From positions 1-45,240 of the forward strand of contig CAYLKS010000022.1 of the NCBI GenBank assembly GCA_964384205.1: a stretch of DNA of 45,240 bases, read 5' to 3'. The notes beneath the pieces were generated by a model that had not been told where the DNA came from, searched no databases, and was given only the letters and a program-made list of their open reading frames with translations. This document shows, piece after piece, positions 28,370 through 37,361 of this stretch. Origin of the DNA: CAYLKS01 sp964384205 [NCBI: uncultured bacterium]. GTDB lineage: Bacteria; JAGOEH01. A program made the position numbers and the translations under genes. Positions within the stretch are counted from its first letter, which is position 1. Each line of letters starts with the position of its first letter.

Positions 28370-29911
28370 ATGAAAATTTTACTTATACAACCTTATTTCT
28401 ATGACTTCTATAGGACGTATATTCGTAATCAACCGTTAGGATTAATGTATATAAAATCATATTTAAAAAAACATAATTATAATTGTGAAATATTTGATTT
28501 TTTGAACACAAAACATAAAAAAACAATAAAAATTCCAAAATCAATTTCTTATTTATCAAAATATTACATAAAAGATAAATCTCCCGCACGATTATATGAC
28601 AATTATTATAGGTTTGGATATTCTATAGAAAAATTCCTGAAATATATTTCACAAAGAGATTTTAATATTTTTGCAATATCAACCTTATTTACTGGATATC
28701 TTGATGCTGTTATTGAATTAATCAAAATAATTAAAAAATATAAACTGCAAAGTATAATAGTTACTGGAGGTTCGGCTATTAATAAATATCTCTTATCAAA
28801 TAACAAAGAACTTCAAAACCTAATAGATTATCATATTAAAGGAGAAGGGGAATACAGTTTTAAACTTCTTTTAGATTACTTAATAAAACAAAAGGGCAAA
28901 ATTGAAGATATACCAAATTTAATTTATAAAAATAATGAACATCTACTTGAAACCAATTTTATGAGAATAGATTCATTGAATAATATTCCATTTCCAGATC
29001 GAACTCATTTAGATTTTAATCTATATAAAATTAAAAACAAAAAATTTATGAGCCTAATTGCTTCAAGAGGATGTCCTTATAAATGTAAATTCTGTTCTAT
29101 TCATCAAGTGTGGGGAAATGAATATAAAAAAAGAAATATCGATGATATTCTAAATGAAATAAAAACATCAAACAAACAATATAACATTGAGTTTTTTAAT
29201 TTTGAAGATGACAATCTATCTTATGATAAAAAATGGTTTAATAACCTACTGGATGCCCTATATTATGAATTTAAAGATAAAAATTTTACTTTTTCTGCAA
29301 TGAACGGATTAAATTATCATACTTTAAATAAAACACAAATAGAATTAATGTATAAGATAGGATTCACTAATTTAAATTTCTCTATTGGCACAACAAGTCA
29401 CTTTTTAATAAAAAAATGGCAAAGGCCTGCAGGACTTGAAAAATTAAAAAATCATTTTGATATAATAAAAAAACTAAAAATACGAACCACAGTATATTTC
29501 ATTATTGGTTCTCCTGACCAAACTATTCAAGATGTAGTAAATACAATTCTTTATCTTTATAAACAACCTGTATTATTAGGACCATCAATTTATTATATTA
29601 CTCCGGAACAGCCCTTAATAGAAAATATAGATTTGTACAAAAAAGCTGATTTTATTTTTTATCGGTCAAGTTCTGTATATCAAATAAATAAAATCTTCAC
29701 AATAAGGGATAAAATTACTTTATTAAAATTATCAAGATTTATAAATGTTTTAAAAAATAAAGAATTATGGGTAAAAAATAGTCTATATAAAGAATGGATA
29801 GAAAAAACAATTAAAAATAAAAAGCTCTATCTTATTACCCCTCAAGGTGAAATAGTCGAACAGAAAAATCTTAATAACATTATTATAAAACAATTTTTTG
29901 ACAATATATAA
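28370..29911 (+). CDS. B12-binding-type radical SAM protein
   Basis: Class B-like radical SAM enzyme of 513 residues. The N-terminal third is a Rossmann-type cobalamin-binding domain (MKILLIQPYF..., PLGLMYIKSYLKKHNY..., IIVTGGSA around 129-136), without an obvious DxHxxG cobalt-ligand motif. The radical SAM domain carries the [4Fe-4S] ligands C235, C239 and C242 (GCPYKCKFCS) and later SIGTTS and FIIGSPDQT elements. Such proteins perform methylations or rearrangements on lipids, cofactors, antibiotics or tRNA; nothing here fixes the substrate. No ribosome site precedes the ATG. The gene stands alone between addB and uvrC. Confidence 0.85.
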   Translation: MKILLIQPYFYDFYRTYIRNQPLGLMYIKSYLKKHNYNCEIFDFLNTKHKKTIKIPKSISYLSKYYIKDKSPARLYDNYYRFGYSIEKFLKYISQRDFNIFAISTLFTGYLDAVIELIKIIKKYKLQSIIVTGGSAINKYLLSNNKELQNLIDYHIKGEGEYSFKLLLDYLIKQKGKIEDIPNLIYKNNEHLLETNFMRIDSLNNIPFPDRTHLDFNLYKIKNKKFMSLIASRGCPYKCKFCSIHQVWGNEYKKRNIDDILNEIKTSNKQYNIEFFNFEDDNLSYDKKWFNNLLDALYYEFKDKNFTFSAMNGLNYHTLNKTQIELMYKIGFTNLNFSIGTTSHFLIKKWQRPAGLEKLKNHFDIIKKLKIRTTVYFIIGSPDQTIQDVVNTILYLYKQPVLLGPSIYYITPEQPLIENIDLYKKADFIFYRSSSVYQINKIFTIRDKITLLKLSRFINVLKNKELWVKNSLYKEWIEKTIKNKKLYLITPQGEIVEQKNLNNIIIKQFFDNI

Positions 29912-29967
29912 ATACACATAACTTATTAAATACAAATAGATTATAAAAACAAACTCCAACATAATAC

Positions 29968-29996
29968 TTGACATTTTTATTTATTTTTCATAGATT
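29968..29996 (+). promoter_or_regulatory. Promoter of uvrC, probably giving a leaderless message
   Basis: A perfect TTGACA (29968-29973), a 17-base spacer and TAGATT (29991-29996) are followed by only 7 bases before the uvrC ATG at 30004. There is no ribosome site in between, so transcription is predicted to begin at or next to the start codon. Confidence 0.6.
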
Positions 29997-30003
29997 AATA
30001 TTA

Positions 30004-31869
30004 ATGGAAAAAATAAATTTTTTAAAAGAAAAAATTAAATCATTGCCTTTAAAACCTGGCGTTTATCTAATGAAAGACAAAAATAATAATATCATATATA
30101 TAGGAAAGGCAAAAATATTGCCCAATAGGCTACGTTCATATTTTCAAAAAATAAATAGTCTTGATCAAAAAACAATAAAAATGATAGAAAAAATTGATAA
30201 TATAGATTTTATAACTACAGAAACAGAAATTGAAGCCTTAATATTAGAAGCCAATCTAATAAAAAAATACAAACCTAAATATAATATAAATTTAAAAGAT
30301 GATAAAAAGTATCCATTTATTAAAATAACATATGAAGATTTCCCTAAAATAGTAATCACAAGAAATATAGATAAATCCTCCGGAAAATATTATGGTCCCT
30401 ATACTGATGTAAAAGAATTTCGTAAAATAATGAAACTAATAAGAATGCTATTTCAATTCAGAGACTGTAATTTACATTTAACATATCCACTTCAAAAACG
30501 ATACAAACCATGCCTAAATTTCCAGATTAAAAGATGTCCAGGGCCCTGTACTGGAAACATAACTCCTGAAAATTATAATGTAAATATAGCAATGATAAAA
30601 AAATTTTTAAACGGCAAAACAAAAGAACTTGAAAATATGATAACAGAATTTATGAATAAATCAGCAGCAGAATTAAATTTCGAAAAGGCAGCAATGTATA
30701 GAGATCTTTTATTTAAAATAAAAAAACTATTAATGAAACAGGCCATACACAAAGAACAAAATATAGATAAAGATTTTATCGGTTATGTAGTAACTGATGA
30801 TTTTGGATGCATTGTACTATTTCAAATAAGAGAAGGAAGATTAATAGGTAAAAAGCATTTTTTTATAAATAATGTTTCTAATATAAATTTAGATGATATC
30901 TTACTTGAATTCATACAACAATTCTATATCGATCAAGATTTTATTCCTGATAAAATAGTAGTTGATAAGAAAATTCTTGATAAAAAACTTCTGTCAGATT
31001 GGTTATCAAACAAAAATAATAAAAAAGTTGAAATAATTGAAAATCCTGTAGGTGATGATAAAAAAATACTAAAGCTTGTATTGGATAATGCTTCCTATTA
31101 TCTGGATGAATATATCAGACAAAAATCAAATGTTATTGGGGAAATTTCATTAAAAGTAAAAGCATTGCAAAATAATCTAAACCTGCCTTTAGCTCCTATA
31201 AGAATTGAAGCATTTGATATTAGCCATCAGAGTGGCAGCAATACAGTTGCATCCTGTATAACCTTTATAAATGGTAAACCAGAGAAAAATAAATATAGAA
31301 TATATAAAATTAATAATTCAAATAATATTGATGATTTTAAAGCTATTTATGAAGTTGTCTATAGAAGATATAAAAGATTATTAAAAGAAAATGCCCCTCT
31401 TCCAGATCTTATTTTAATTGATGGCGGAAAGGGACAGGTGAATTCTGCTATTAATGCTTTAAAAAAACTTCAAATTGATAATATACCTATATTAGGACTT
31501 GCAAAAAAATTTGAAGAAATTTATATGCCGAATAAAAAAGACGCAATAATAATTCCAAAAACATCTCTTGCTTTAAGACTATTACAAGCAATAAGAGACG
31601 AAAGCCATAGATTTGCAGTTAAAAATCATAGAAGCTTAAAAAGAAAAAATTTCATAGAATCTATACTTGATAATGTCCCTGGCATTGGAGAAAAAAGAAA
31701 GATGCTTATAATAAATGAGTTCGGTTCAATAAAAAATCTTCTTTCAGCAGAAAAAGATGAAATAAAAAAAAGGACAAAATTACCAGATAAAGTAGTAGAA
31801 AATTTATATTCACTCTTGCATACTCCAGCAAATGAAATTATATTCTCAATAAATGGAGATATTAAATGA
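30004..31869 (+). CDS. uvrC: Excinuclease ABC subunit C
   Basis: Makes the two incisions in nucleotide excision repair with UvrA and UvrB. From the ATG at 30004 the protein has 621 residues: GIY-YIG nuclease domain (GVY 19-21, YIG 32-34), a four-Cys cluster C155, C170, C178, C182 matching the Fe-S site reported for UvrC, the UVR motif (about 222-248), the RNase H-like second nuclease domain (IEAFDISHQSG and LILIDGGKGQV) and C-terminal helix-hairpin-helix (VPGIGEKRKMLI). The reading frame is open upstream to a TTG at 29968, but that triplet is the -35 box. The 3' end overlaps the next gene by 4 bases. Confidence 0.97.
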   Translation: MEKINFLKEKIKSLPLKPGVYLMKDKNNNIIYIGKAKILPNRLRSYFQKINSLDQKTIKMIEKIDNIDFITTETEIEALILEANLIKKYKPKYNINLKDDKKYPFIKITYEDFPKIVITRNIDKSSGKYYGPYTDVKEFRKIMKLIRMLFQFRDCNLHLTYPLQKRYKPCLNFQIKRCPGPCTGNITPENYNVNIAMIKKFLNGKTKELENMITEFMNKSAAELNFEKAAMYRDLLFKIKKLLMKQAIHKEQNIDKDFIGYVVTDDFGCIVLFQIREGRLIGKKHFFINNVSNINLDDILLEFIQQFYIDQDFIPDKIVVDKKILDKKLLSDWLSNKNNKKVEIIENPVGDDKKILKLVLDNASYYLDEYIRQKSNVIGEISLKVKALQNNLNLPLAPIRIEAFDISHQSGSNTVASCITFINGKPEKNKYRIYKINNSNNIDDFKAIYEVVYRRYKRLLKENAPLPDLILIDGGKGQVNSAINALKKLQIDNIPILGLAKKFEEIYMPNKKDAIIIPKTSLALRLLQAIRDESHRFAVKNHRSLKRKNFIESILDNVPGIGEKRKMLIINEFGSIKNLLSAEKDEIKKRTKLPDKVVENLYSLLHTPANEIIFSINGDIK

Positions 31870-32507
31870 AGACTATAATATTTAAAAATGGTCCGATGGA
31901 TACTAATTCTTATATTTCAATAGATGAAAATAAAAAAGAATGTTTTATTATAGACCCTGCTTCTTCTGATATTATAAATCATACAGCCTTTAAAGAAAAC
32001 AAAGCAAAATTTATACTTTTAACACATGGACATATAGACCATATTGAAGGAATCCCAGAAATAGTAAAGCTTATTCCTGATATACCTATTTATGCACATA
32101 TAGAAGAAAAAGAATTTATTATAAATCCAGCATTCAATCTTTCAATTTTAACAGGAAAATCTTTAGAATTATCCAGGTATAATATAAATTACATTAGTGA
32201 AAACAATATCATAGATTTTAATGGCATCAAAATACAAGTTATTCATACACCGGGGCATACCCCTGGTTCAGTATGCTATTTTATAGAACAAGAAAATACT
32301 CTCTTCAGCGGTGACACATTATTTAAAGGCTCCATTGGTAGAACAGATTTTCCCGGAGGAGATTTTGACAAAATACAAAATTCTTTAAAAAAAATTATTA
32401 AAAATTTTAAAGATGAAACAATTATCTATCCAGGGCATGGTATTAATTCTGTGTTAAAAAATAAAAAAAAATATAACCCCTATTTAACAGATTATGCAAA
32501 AATTTAA
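31866..32507 (+). CDS. Metallo-beta-lactamase-fold hydrolase (glyoxalase II-like)
   Basis: A 213-residue single-domain binuclear metal hydrolase. The metal-binding set is complete: THGHIDH with H54, H56, D58 and H59, then H131 (TPGHTPGS), D150 (FSGDTLF) and H191 (YPGHG). The GSIGRTDFPGGD segment (155-166) is typical of the YcbL/GloB-like subgroup, which hydrolyses thioesters such as S-lactoylglutathione or related persulfide/thiol conjugates; the true substrate is unknown. It overlaps uvrC by 4 bases (ATGA) and the recombinase gene by 14 bases. Confidence 0.9.
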   Translation: MKTIIFKNGPMDTNSYISIDENKKECFIIDPASSDIINHTAFKENKAKFILLTHGHIDHIEGIPEIVKLIPDIPIYAHIEEKEFIINPAFNLSILTGKSLELSRYNINYISENNIIDFNGIKIQVIHTPGHTPGSVCYFIEQENTLFSGDTLFKGSIGRTDFPGGDFDKIQNSLKKIIKNFKDETIIYPGHGINSVLKNKKKYNPYLTDYAKI

Positions 32508-33405
32508 TCTTTTTTTTAGTAATTATCTTACATATATTAAGCTTGAAAAAGGATTAACTGAAAATACATTATTCAGTTATCAAAATGATATTAAACGATT
32601 TTTAGAATTTCTAAATATGAAACAAGTTTCTTCATTAAAAAATGTTAACCTAAATATTTTGATAGATTTTGTTAATATGTTAAGCGAATTGGGATTATCA
32701 GCAAATAGCATCTCAAGAAATATTTCCTCTATAAAATCATTTTTTAATTTTCTAATCAAAGAAGATTTAATAGACGAAAATCCATTAGAATATTTACACA
32801 AACCCAAAATTATAAAAAAAATTCCAGAAGTATTAACAGTGCCAGAAATTGAAAAAATACTAAATTCAATAGACACCTCAACTCCTTTAGGAATAAGAGA
32901 TAGGGCTCTGATTGAAGTTATGTATGGATGTGGCCTTAGAATTTCAGAATCAATTAACATAACAATCAACAATATTTTATTTGAACAGGAATTAATCAGA
33001 ATCTATGGCAAAGGGAGAAAAGAAAGAATTGTGCCAATTGGTTCTCATGCATTAAAATACGTAACTTTATATATCAGAGATATAAGACCTTCTTTATTAA
33101 AAAATAAAATCAGACCTGAAGTTTTTCTAAATTTTAGGGGTGATAAATTAACAAGAATGGGAGTATGGAAAATATTGAAAAAATATGTAAAAAAATGCAA
33201 TATTGATAGAAAAATAACACCTCATACATTAAGACATTCTTTTGCAACCCATCTATTAGAAGGGGGTGCAGATCTTCGAGCAGTACAAATGCTATTAGGG
33301 CATAGTGATATTTCCACTACCGAGATTTACACTCATATTGATAAAACTTATCTTAAAGAAATTCATAAATCATTTCACCCAAGAAACAAGTGGGGGAATT
33401 TATGA
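32494..33405 (+). CDS. Tyrosine recombinase XerC/XerD-like
   Basis: Site-specific recombinase of 303 residues, the standard Xer length, with an N-terminal SAM-like DNA-binding domain (about 1-90) and a catalytic domain. Catalytic residues are complete: R149 (GCGLRISE), K173 (YGKGRKER), H244 and R247 (HTLRHSFATHLL), H270 (LLGHSDISTT) and nucleophile Y279. Its placement in a housekeeping operon, away from any mobile element, suggests the chromosome dimer-resolution recombinase. Whether it is XerC, XerD or a single XerH/XerS-type enzyme cannot be told. It starts within the MBL-fold gene and overlaps the next gene by 4 bases. Confidence 0.93.
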   Translation: MQKFNLFFSNYLTYIKLEKGLTENTLFSYQNDIKRFLEFLNMKQVSSLKNVNLNILIDFVNMLSELGLSANSISRNISSIKSFFNFLIKEDLIDENPLEYLHKPKIIKKIPEVLTVPEIEKILNSIDTSTPLGIRDRALIEVMYGCGLRISESINITINNILFEQELIRIYGKGRKERIVPIGSHALKYVTLYIRDIRPSLLKNKIRPEVFLNFRGDKLTRMGVWKILKKYVKKCNIDRKITPHTLRHSFATHLLEGGADLRAVQMLLGHSDISTTEIYTHIDKTYLKEIHKSFHPRNKWGNL

Positions 33406-33794
33406 GTGATAAATATGATAAAACTACAAAAATGTTCCTAAGAGAAATATACTATACAGTATATTTATCCAATGAAGAACTTTCTAATAGATTGCAAAAA
33501 TTTACAGATAAAATAAATAACATTATAAAAAATAATTCAAAAGATATAGATATTAATGAATTAAAAGCTCTCAATAAAAATATAAAATTTACAGAAGTGG
33601 TTAATGAAATTAAATTAATGGCTTTAACATTACAAAAAAATATTGATCTCAATAATGAACAGGATATAAAAAGATTTAAAGCTAAATTACTTGTAATTTC
33701 AGAAGAAAAAATTTTAGATTTAATAGAATTTTATGCTCCAAATATTGCCAATATAATTAGAGACAAATTAGGGATAAACTTTAAAACTGTTTGA
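33402..33794 (+). CDS. Small helical protein of unknown function
   Basis: 130 residues from the ATG at 33402, which has GGGGG 6 bases upstream and an ATGA overlap with the recombinase gene. A GTG at 33390 would add four residues but would remove the ribosome site. The sequence is almost entirely helical and charged, with no signal peptide or known motif. It sits between the recombinase and the DUF4912 gene and has a 12-base gap to the latter. Confidence 0.72.
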   Translation: MSDKYDKTTKMFLREIYYTVYLSNEELSNRLQKFTDKINNIIKNNSKDIDINELKALNKNIKFTEVVNEIKLMALTLQKNIDLNNEQDIKRFKAKLLVISEEKILDLIEFYAPNIANIIRDKLGINFKTV

Positions 33795-33806
33795 GAGGGG
33801 GACCCA

Positions 33807-34922
33807 ATGAAAACAAAAAAAATTACCAAAACATTTCTATCAAAAATGAGAAAAAATGACCTTATTGAATTTGCTAAACAAAACAAAATCAAAATAGAAG
33901 AAAAATTAACAAAACCTAAAATTGTTGAAACAATATTAAATAATATCAAAAAAAGAAAAACTAAAACAACTCCCCCAAAGATCAAAAAAACAGTTACTAC
34001 CAAAAAAGATAACAAAGAACAATCTAAAATCAAAAATGATAGATTTACAGAACTCACTCCTCCTAATGATACAAATTTAATAGAAGAAGTTTTTGAAGAA
34101 GAACCTATGTTATATCCATATAAAAATTCTAAAAATTATATAGTGTTGATGGTACAAAATCCATATTGGTGTTTCACATATTGGAATATAAATGATGAAA
34201 AAACAGGAGAAGCAAAAGAATTTTTTGGAAGATTTTTTAAAGAAGCAAAAAAAGCTTTAAGAGTATTAAATATTTCAAAATCTGAATCAAAAGGCAAAGA
34301 TATCTTTTTTGACATACCAATTGATGAATATGCACAATCATGGTATATAAATATACCCTCTTCCAATAATAGATATAAAGTTTTACTTGGTTTAAAATAT
34401 AAACATAAATTTTTTATTTTAGCTGAATCAAATACTGTATTTGTTCCTGGATCAACAGTATCTGAGGAAGTTATTTCATATGATAAAAAAGCAGTTGAAG
34501 AGTATATCCATATAAAACAACATAAGGAATCATCAAAAGAACAGGTACTAAAAAAAGATGCAATATCCAAACAAGAAGACAATGTTTTTATTAAAACTGT
34601 ATCTTCTGTAAATATGGTAAATATTGTATCCTCTCATAGCTTATTAAATAATACAGTAAACCAAACAGTAAACCAAAACGAAAATAATAATTTTTTCTAT
34701 AACTTAAATGCAAATATTACATTATACGGACAAACAAAACCAGGCACTACAATAATCATTAATGAAAAACAAAAAATTAAAGTTAATAATGAAGGTAAAT
34801 TCAGCTTAACATTTCCTCTCTCAGATGGAATGTTAGAAATAAAAACAGAAGCCATTTCAAGTGATAATAAACATTCTATTGTAATTCGTCCTATAATATC
34901 AAAAAAAACTGATTATGCATAA
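33807..34922 (+). CDS. DUF4912 protein with N-terminal SAP/Rho-N-like helix and C-terminal Ig-like domain
   Basis: 371 residues with no signal peptide. Residues 8-49 (LSKMRKNDLIEFAKQNKI...) resemble a SAP or Rho N-terminal nucleic-acid-binding helical motif, followed by a Lys/Thr/Pro linker (50-75). The central part (about 95-225; YIVLMVQNPYWCFTYWNI) is DUF4912. The end (about 300-365) looks like a small beta-sandwich (LYGQTKPGTTIIIN...GKFSLTFPLSDG), as in Ig-like or carbohydrate-associated modules. The next gene, a GH57 enzyme, overlaps it by 8 bases, and DUF4912 genes are often found beside GH57/DUF1957 genes, so a role in glycogen or other alpha-glucan handling is plausible but unproven. 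Confidence 0.82.
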   Translation: MKTKKITKTFLSKMRKNDLIEFAKQNKIKIEEKLTKPKIVETILNNIKKRKTKTTPPKIKKTVTTKKDNKEQSKIKNDRFTELTPPNDTNLIEEVFEEEPMLYPYKNSKNYIVLMVQNPYWCFTYWNINDEKTGEAKEFFGRFFKEAKKALRVLNISKSESKGKDIFFDIPIDEYAQSWYINIPSSNNRYKVLLGLKYKHKFFILAESNTVFVPGSTVSEEVISYDKKAVEEYIHIKQHKESSKEQVLKKDAISKQEDNVFIKTVSSVNMVNIVSSHSLLNNTVNQTVNQNENNNFFYNLNANITLYGQTKPGTTIIINEKQKIKVNNEGKFSLTFPLSDGMLEIKTEAISSDNKHSIVIRPIISKKTDYA

Positions 34923-36510
34923 GGCACAATACTTTTTAATATTACATGCCCATCTCCCGTTCATAAAACACCCAGAAGATGAAAACTTTCTCGAAGAATT
35001 ATGGTTTTATGAAGCATTAAGTGAAACATATATCCCTCTTCTAAAATTTTTACAAAAAATAAAAAAAGAAAACTTAAATTTTAAAATAAACATATCTCTA
35101 TCTCCAACTCTTCTCTCAATGCTTGATGATAATCTCCTAAAAAATAGATTCATAAGTTTTCTTGAAAAAAGAATAAAGTTAAGTGAAAAAGAAATAATAA
35201 GAACAAAAAACAATCCAAAATTAAATGAACTTGCAAAATTTTATTATAAATTCTTTTCTGATACTTTAAAAATTTATACAGATGAATTACAAACCAATAT
35301 AATAGAAAAATTTAAAAAATTCTACCAAGAAGATATAATAGAGCTTTTTACGACCTCTGCTACTCATGCTTTTTTGCCATTTTTTGAATTTCAACCGGAT
35401 TTAGTAAATGCTCAAATAAAAATAGGACTAAAAACTTTCCAATATTATTTTGGATTTTCTCCAGAAGGAATATGGATTCCTGAATGCGGTTATTATGATG
35501 GACTCGATAACATACTATTAAAAAATAACATAAAATATACTATCGTAGATTCTCATGCTTTTTTATTTGGAAAACCAAAACCAATAACATCTATATATCT
35601 TCCTGTGAAAACTCAAAAAGGACTAACTCTTTTTGCAAGAGATATGAATTTATCAGAACTCATCTGGAACGCCCAAACAGGTTATCCAGGTAATGAATAT
35701 TATAGAGAATTTCATAAAGATTTAAGCAGTGAACTGTCTTATGAAGAATTAAAACCATGTACTCATCCTGCTGGTTTTAGAATGAATACCTCTATAAAAT
35801 ACTATAGAATAAGTGATAAAAATAGCGATAATAAAAAATTATACGATATAAAAAAAGCACAATTTCAAACAAAGATAGATGCTGAAGACTATATCTCAAA
35901 ACTGAAAACTATTGCTGAAGATCTCATCTCTTATATCAATATACCGCCAGTAATTGTAACCCCTTTTGATGCAGAACTTTTTGGACATTGGTGGTTTGAA
36001 GGTATTGACTTTATTTATGAATTTGCTAAAAAACTAAATAATAATACACAACTTCTATGCACATCAAAACTTTCGGACTACATAAAAAAATTTCCACCTG
36101 TTCTAAATTGCGAACCTTCTCCATCAAGCTGGGGACTCAACGGCTACAATGAAATGTGGTTAAACAATAGAACTGACTGGATATATCCTCTTGTTCATCA
36201 AACTGGAGATTTCTACCTGAATTTAATTTCTAATATTTCCACATCCAGCTTAAATAAAGTACAGGAAAAAATAATACTTCAAATGGGGAAAGAACTTCTC
36301 CTTGCCCAATCTTCTGACTGGCCTTTTATTATTCGTTCTCAAACTACTACAAAATATGCTACTTTTAGAGTTAAAGATCATATTGCTAATTTTTACAAAT
36401 TGTACAATATGTACAAAACTAACCAGATAGATATAGATTATTTAAATAAACGATGTAATCAATATAATCTTTTTAAAAATATCAGCATTAATGATTTTAA
36501 GGAGAAATGA
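34915..36510 (+). CDS. GH57 (DUF1957-type) glycoside hydrolase, probable 1,4-alpha-glucan branching enzyme
   Basis: 531 residues. GH57 landmarks are HAHLPF (11-16), GIWIPECGY with candidate nucleophile E190, and FDAELFGHWWFEG with acid/base D352. These positions and motifs match the branching-enzyme branch of the family (Thermococcus TK1436, Thermus GH57 enzyme). The C-terminal WAQSSDWPF-like LLLAQSSDWPFIIRSQTT segment is also typical. Expected role is making alpha-1,6 branches in glycogen-like polymer in the cytoplasm. It overlaps the DUF4912 gene by 8 bases and ends at the lipA start. No glycogen synthase or phosphorylase gene is in the window. Confidence 0.88.
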   Translation: MHKAQYFLILHAHLPFIKHPEDENFLEELWFYEALSETYIPLLKFLQKIKKENLNFKINISLSPTLLSMLDDNLLKNRFISFLEKRIKLSEKEIIRTKNNPKLNELAKFYYKFFSDTLKIYTDELQTNIIEKFKKFYQEDIIELFTTSATHAFLPFFEFQPDLVNAQIKIGLKTFQYYFGFSPEGIWIPECGYYDGLDNILLKNNIKYTIVDSHAFLFGKPKPITSIYLPVKTQKGLTLFARDMNLSELIWNAQTGYPGNEYYREFHKDLSSELSYEELKPCTHPAGFRMNTSIKYYRISDKNSDNKKLYDIKKAQFQTKIDAEDYISKLKTIAEDLISYINIPPVIVTPFDAELFGHWWFEGIDFIYEFAKKLNNNTQLLCTSKLSDYIKKFPPVLNCEPSPSSWGLNGYNEMWLNNRTDWIYPLVHQTGDFYLNLISNISTSSLNKVQEKIILQMGKELLLAQSSDWPFIIRSQTTTKYATFRVKDHIANFYKLYNMYKTNQIDIDYLNKRCNQYNLFKNISINDFKEK

Positions 36511-37361
36511 TGCAAAAAAAGAAAATTACATTCTCAAATGAATTTAATTTTGTTAATAAAATTCTAAATCAATATAAACTTCATTCTATATGTCAGGAAG
36601 CAAAATGCCCAAATATAAGCGAATGCTTCAAAAAGAAAACTGCAACATTCCTGATTATGGGAGATATATGCACAAGAAATTGTACCTTCTGTGGCGTCAC
36701 CAAAAACTTACCCCCTCTCCCATTAGACGAAAATGAACCTTATAATGTTGCAAAAGCTGTAAAAGAATTAGATTTAAAATATGTTGTAATAACCTCTGTT
36801 ACACGAGATGATCTTCCAGATGAAGGCATAGAACATTTTAAAAAAACGATATATGCAATAAAAGAACTCAAACCTAATACAGAAATAGAGATTCTTACAC
36901 CCGATTTTAAAAGAAATTTTGATAAATTAGATAAACTGGCTTACTCCCCTATTTCTGTTTTTAATCATAATTTAGAAACAGTACCTCAATTATATTCAAA
37001 AGTCAGGCCCAAAGCAAATTATAAAAAATCATTAGAATTACTAAAAATAGTAAAACAAATAAATCCAGAAATAACAACAAAATCAGGCATTATGGTTGGC
37101 CTTGGAGAAACATTGGAACAAATTTTTTCTTTAATAGACGATTTAGTTAATGTCAATTGTGATATTCTAACTGTAGGACAATACTTTCCACCAAATAAAC
37201 ATTCTATTAAACTTGTTGATATTAAAGATGATAATTTCTATAAACAAATTGTCAAATACGGCAAAAAAGCCGGATTAAAATTTATTTTTGCTGGAACCTA
37301 TGTAAGAAGTTCATATAATGCTAAAGAAGTCTTTACTAATATTAATACTAATACAAATTAA
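36510..37361 (+). CDS. lipA: Lipoyl synthase
   Basis: Radical SAM enzyme that inserts two sulfurs into protein-bound octanoate. Counting from the ATG at 36510, the auxiliary cluster cysteines (CQEAKCPNISEC: C28, C33, C39) and the SAM-cluster cysteines (CTRNCTFC: C54, C58, C61) are all present, as is the C-terminal RSSYNA motif that supplies the serine ligand. Two ATGs, 36507 and 36510, are in frame; GGAG at 36501-36504 is better spaced for the second. The last residues (TNINTNTN) are low-complexity and lie over the signal peptide of the next gene. lipB or lplA is not in this window. Confidence 0.96.
   Translation: MQKKKITFSNEFNFVNKILNQYKLHSICQEAKCPNISECFKKKTATFLIMGDICTRNCTFCGVTKNLPPLPLDENEPYNVAKAVKELDLKYVVITSVTRDDLPDEGIEHFKKTIYAIKELKPNTEIEILTPDFKRNFDKLDKLAYSPISVFNHNLETVPQLYSKVRPKANYKKSLELLKIVKQINPEITTKSGIMVGLGETLEQIFSLIDDLVNVNCDILTVGQYFPPNKHSIKLVDIKDDNFYKQIVKYGKKAGLKFIFAGTYVRSSYNAKEVFTNINTNTN

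Noticed and set aside
29968-30003. Upstream TTG start for uvrC
   Set aside because: The TTG is the first part of a perfect TTGACA -35 box, and the ATG at 30004 gives the normal UvrC N-terminus.
32494-33405. Xer-type recombinase as a sign of an integron or integrative element
   Set aside because: Standard Xer length and motifs, embedded in a housekeeping operon, with no attachment repeats, cassette array or phage genes nearby.
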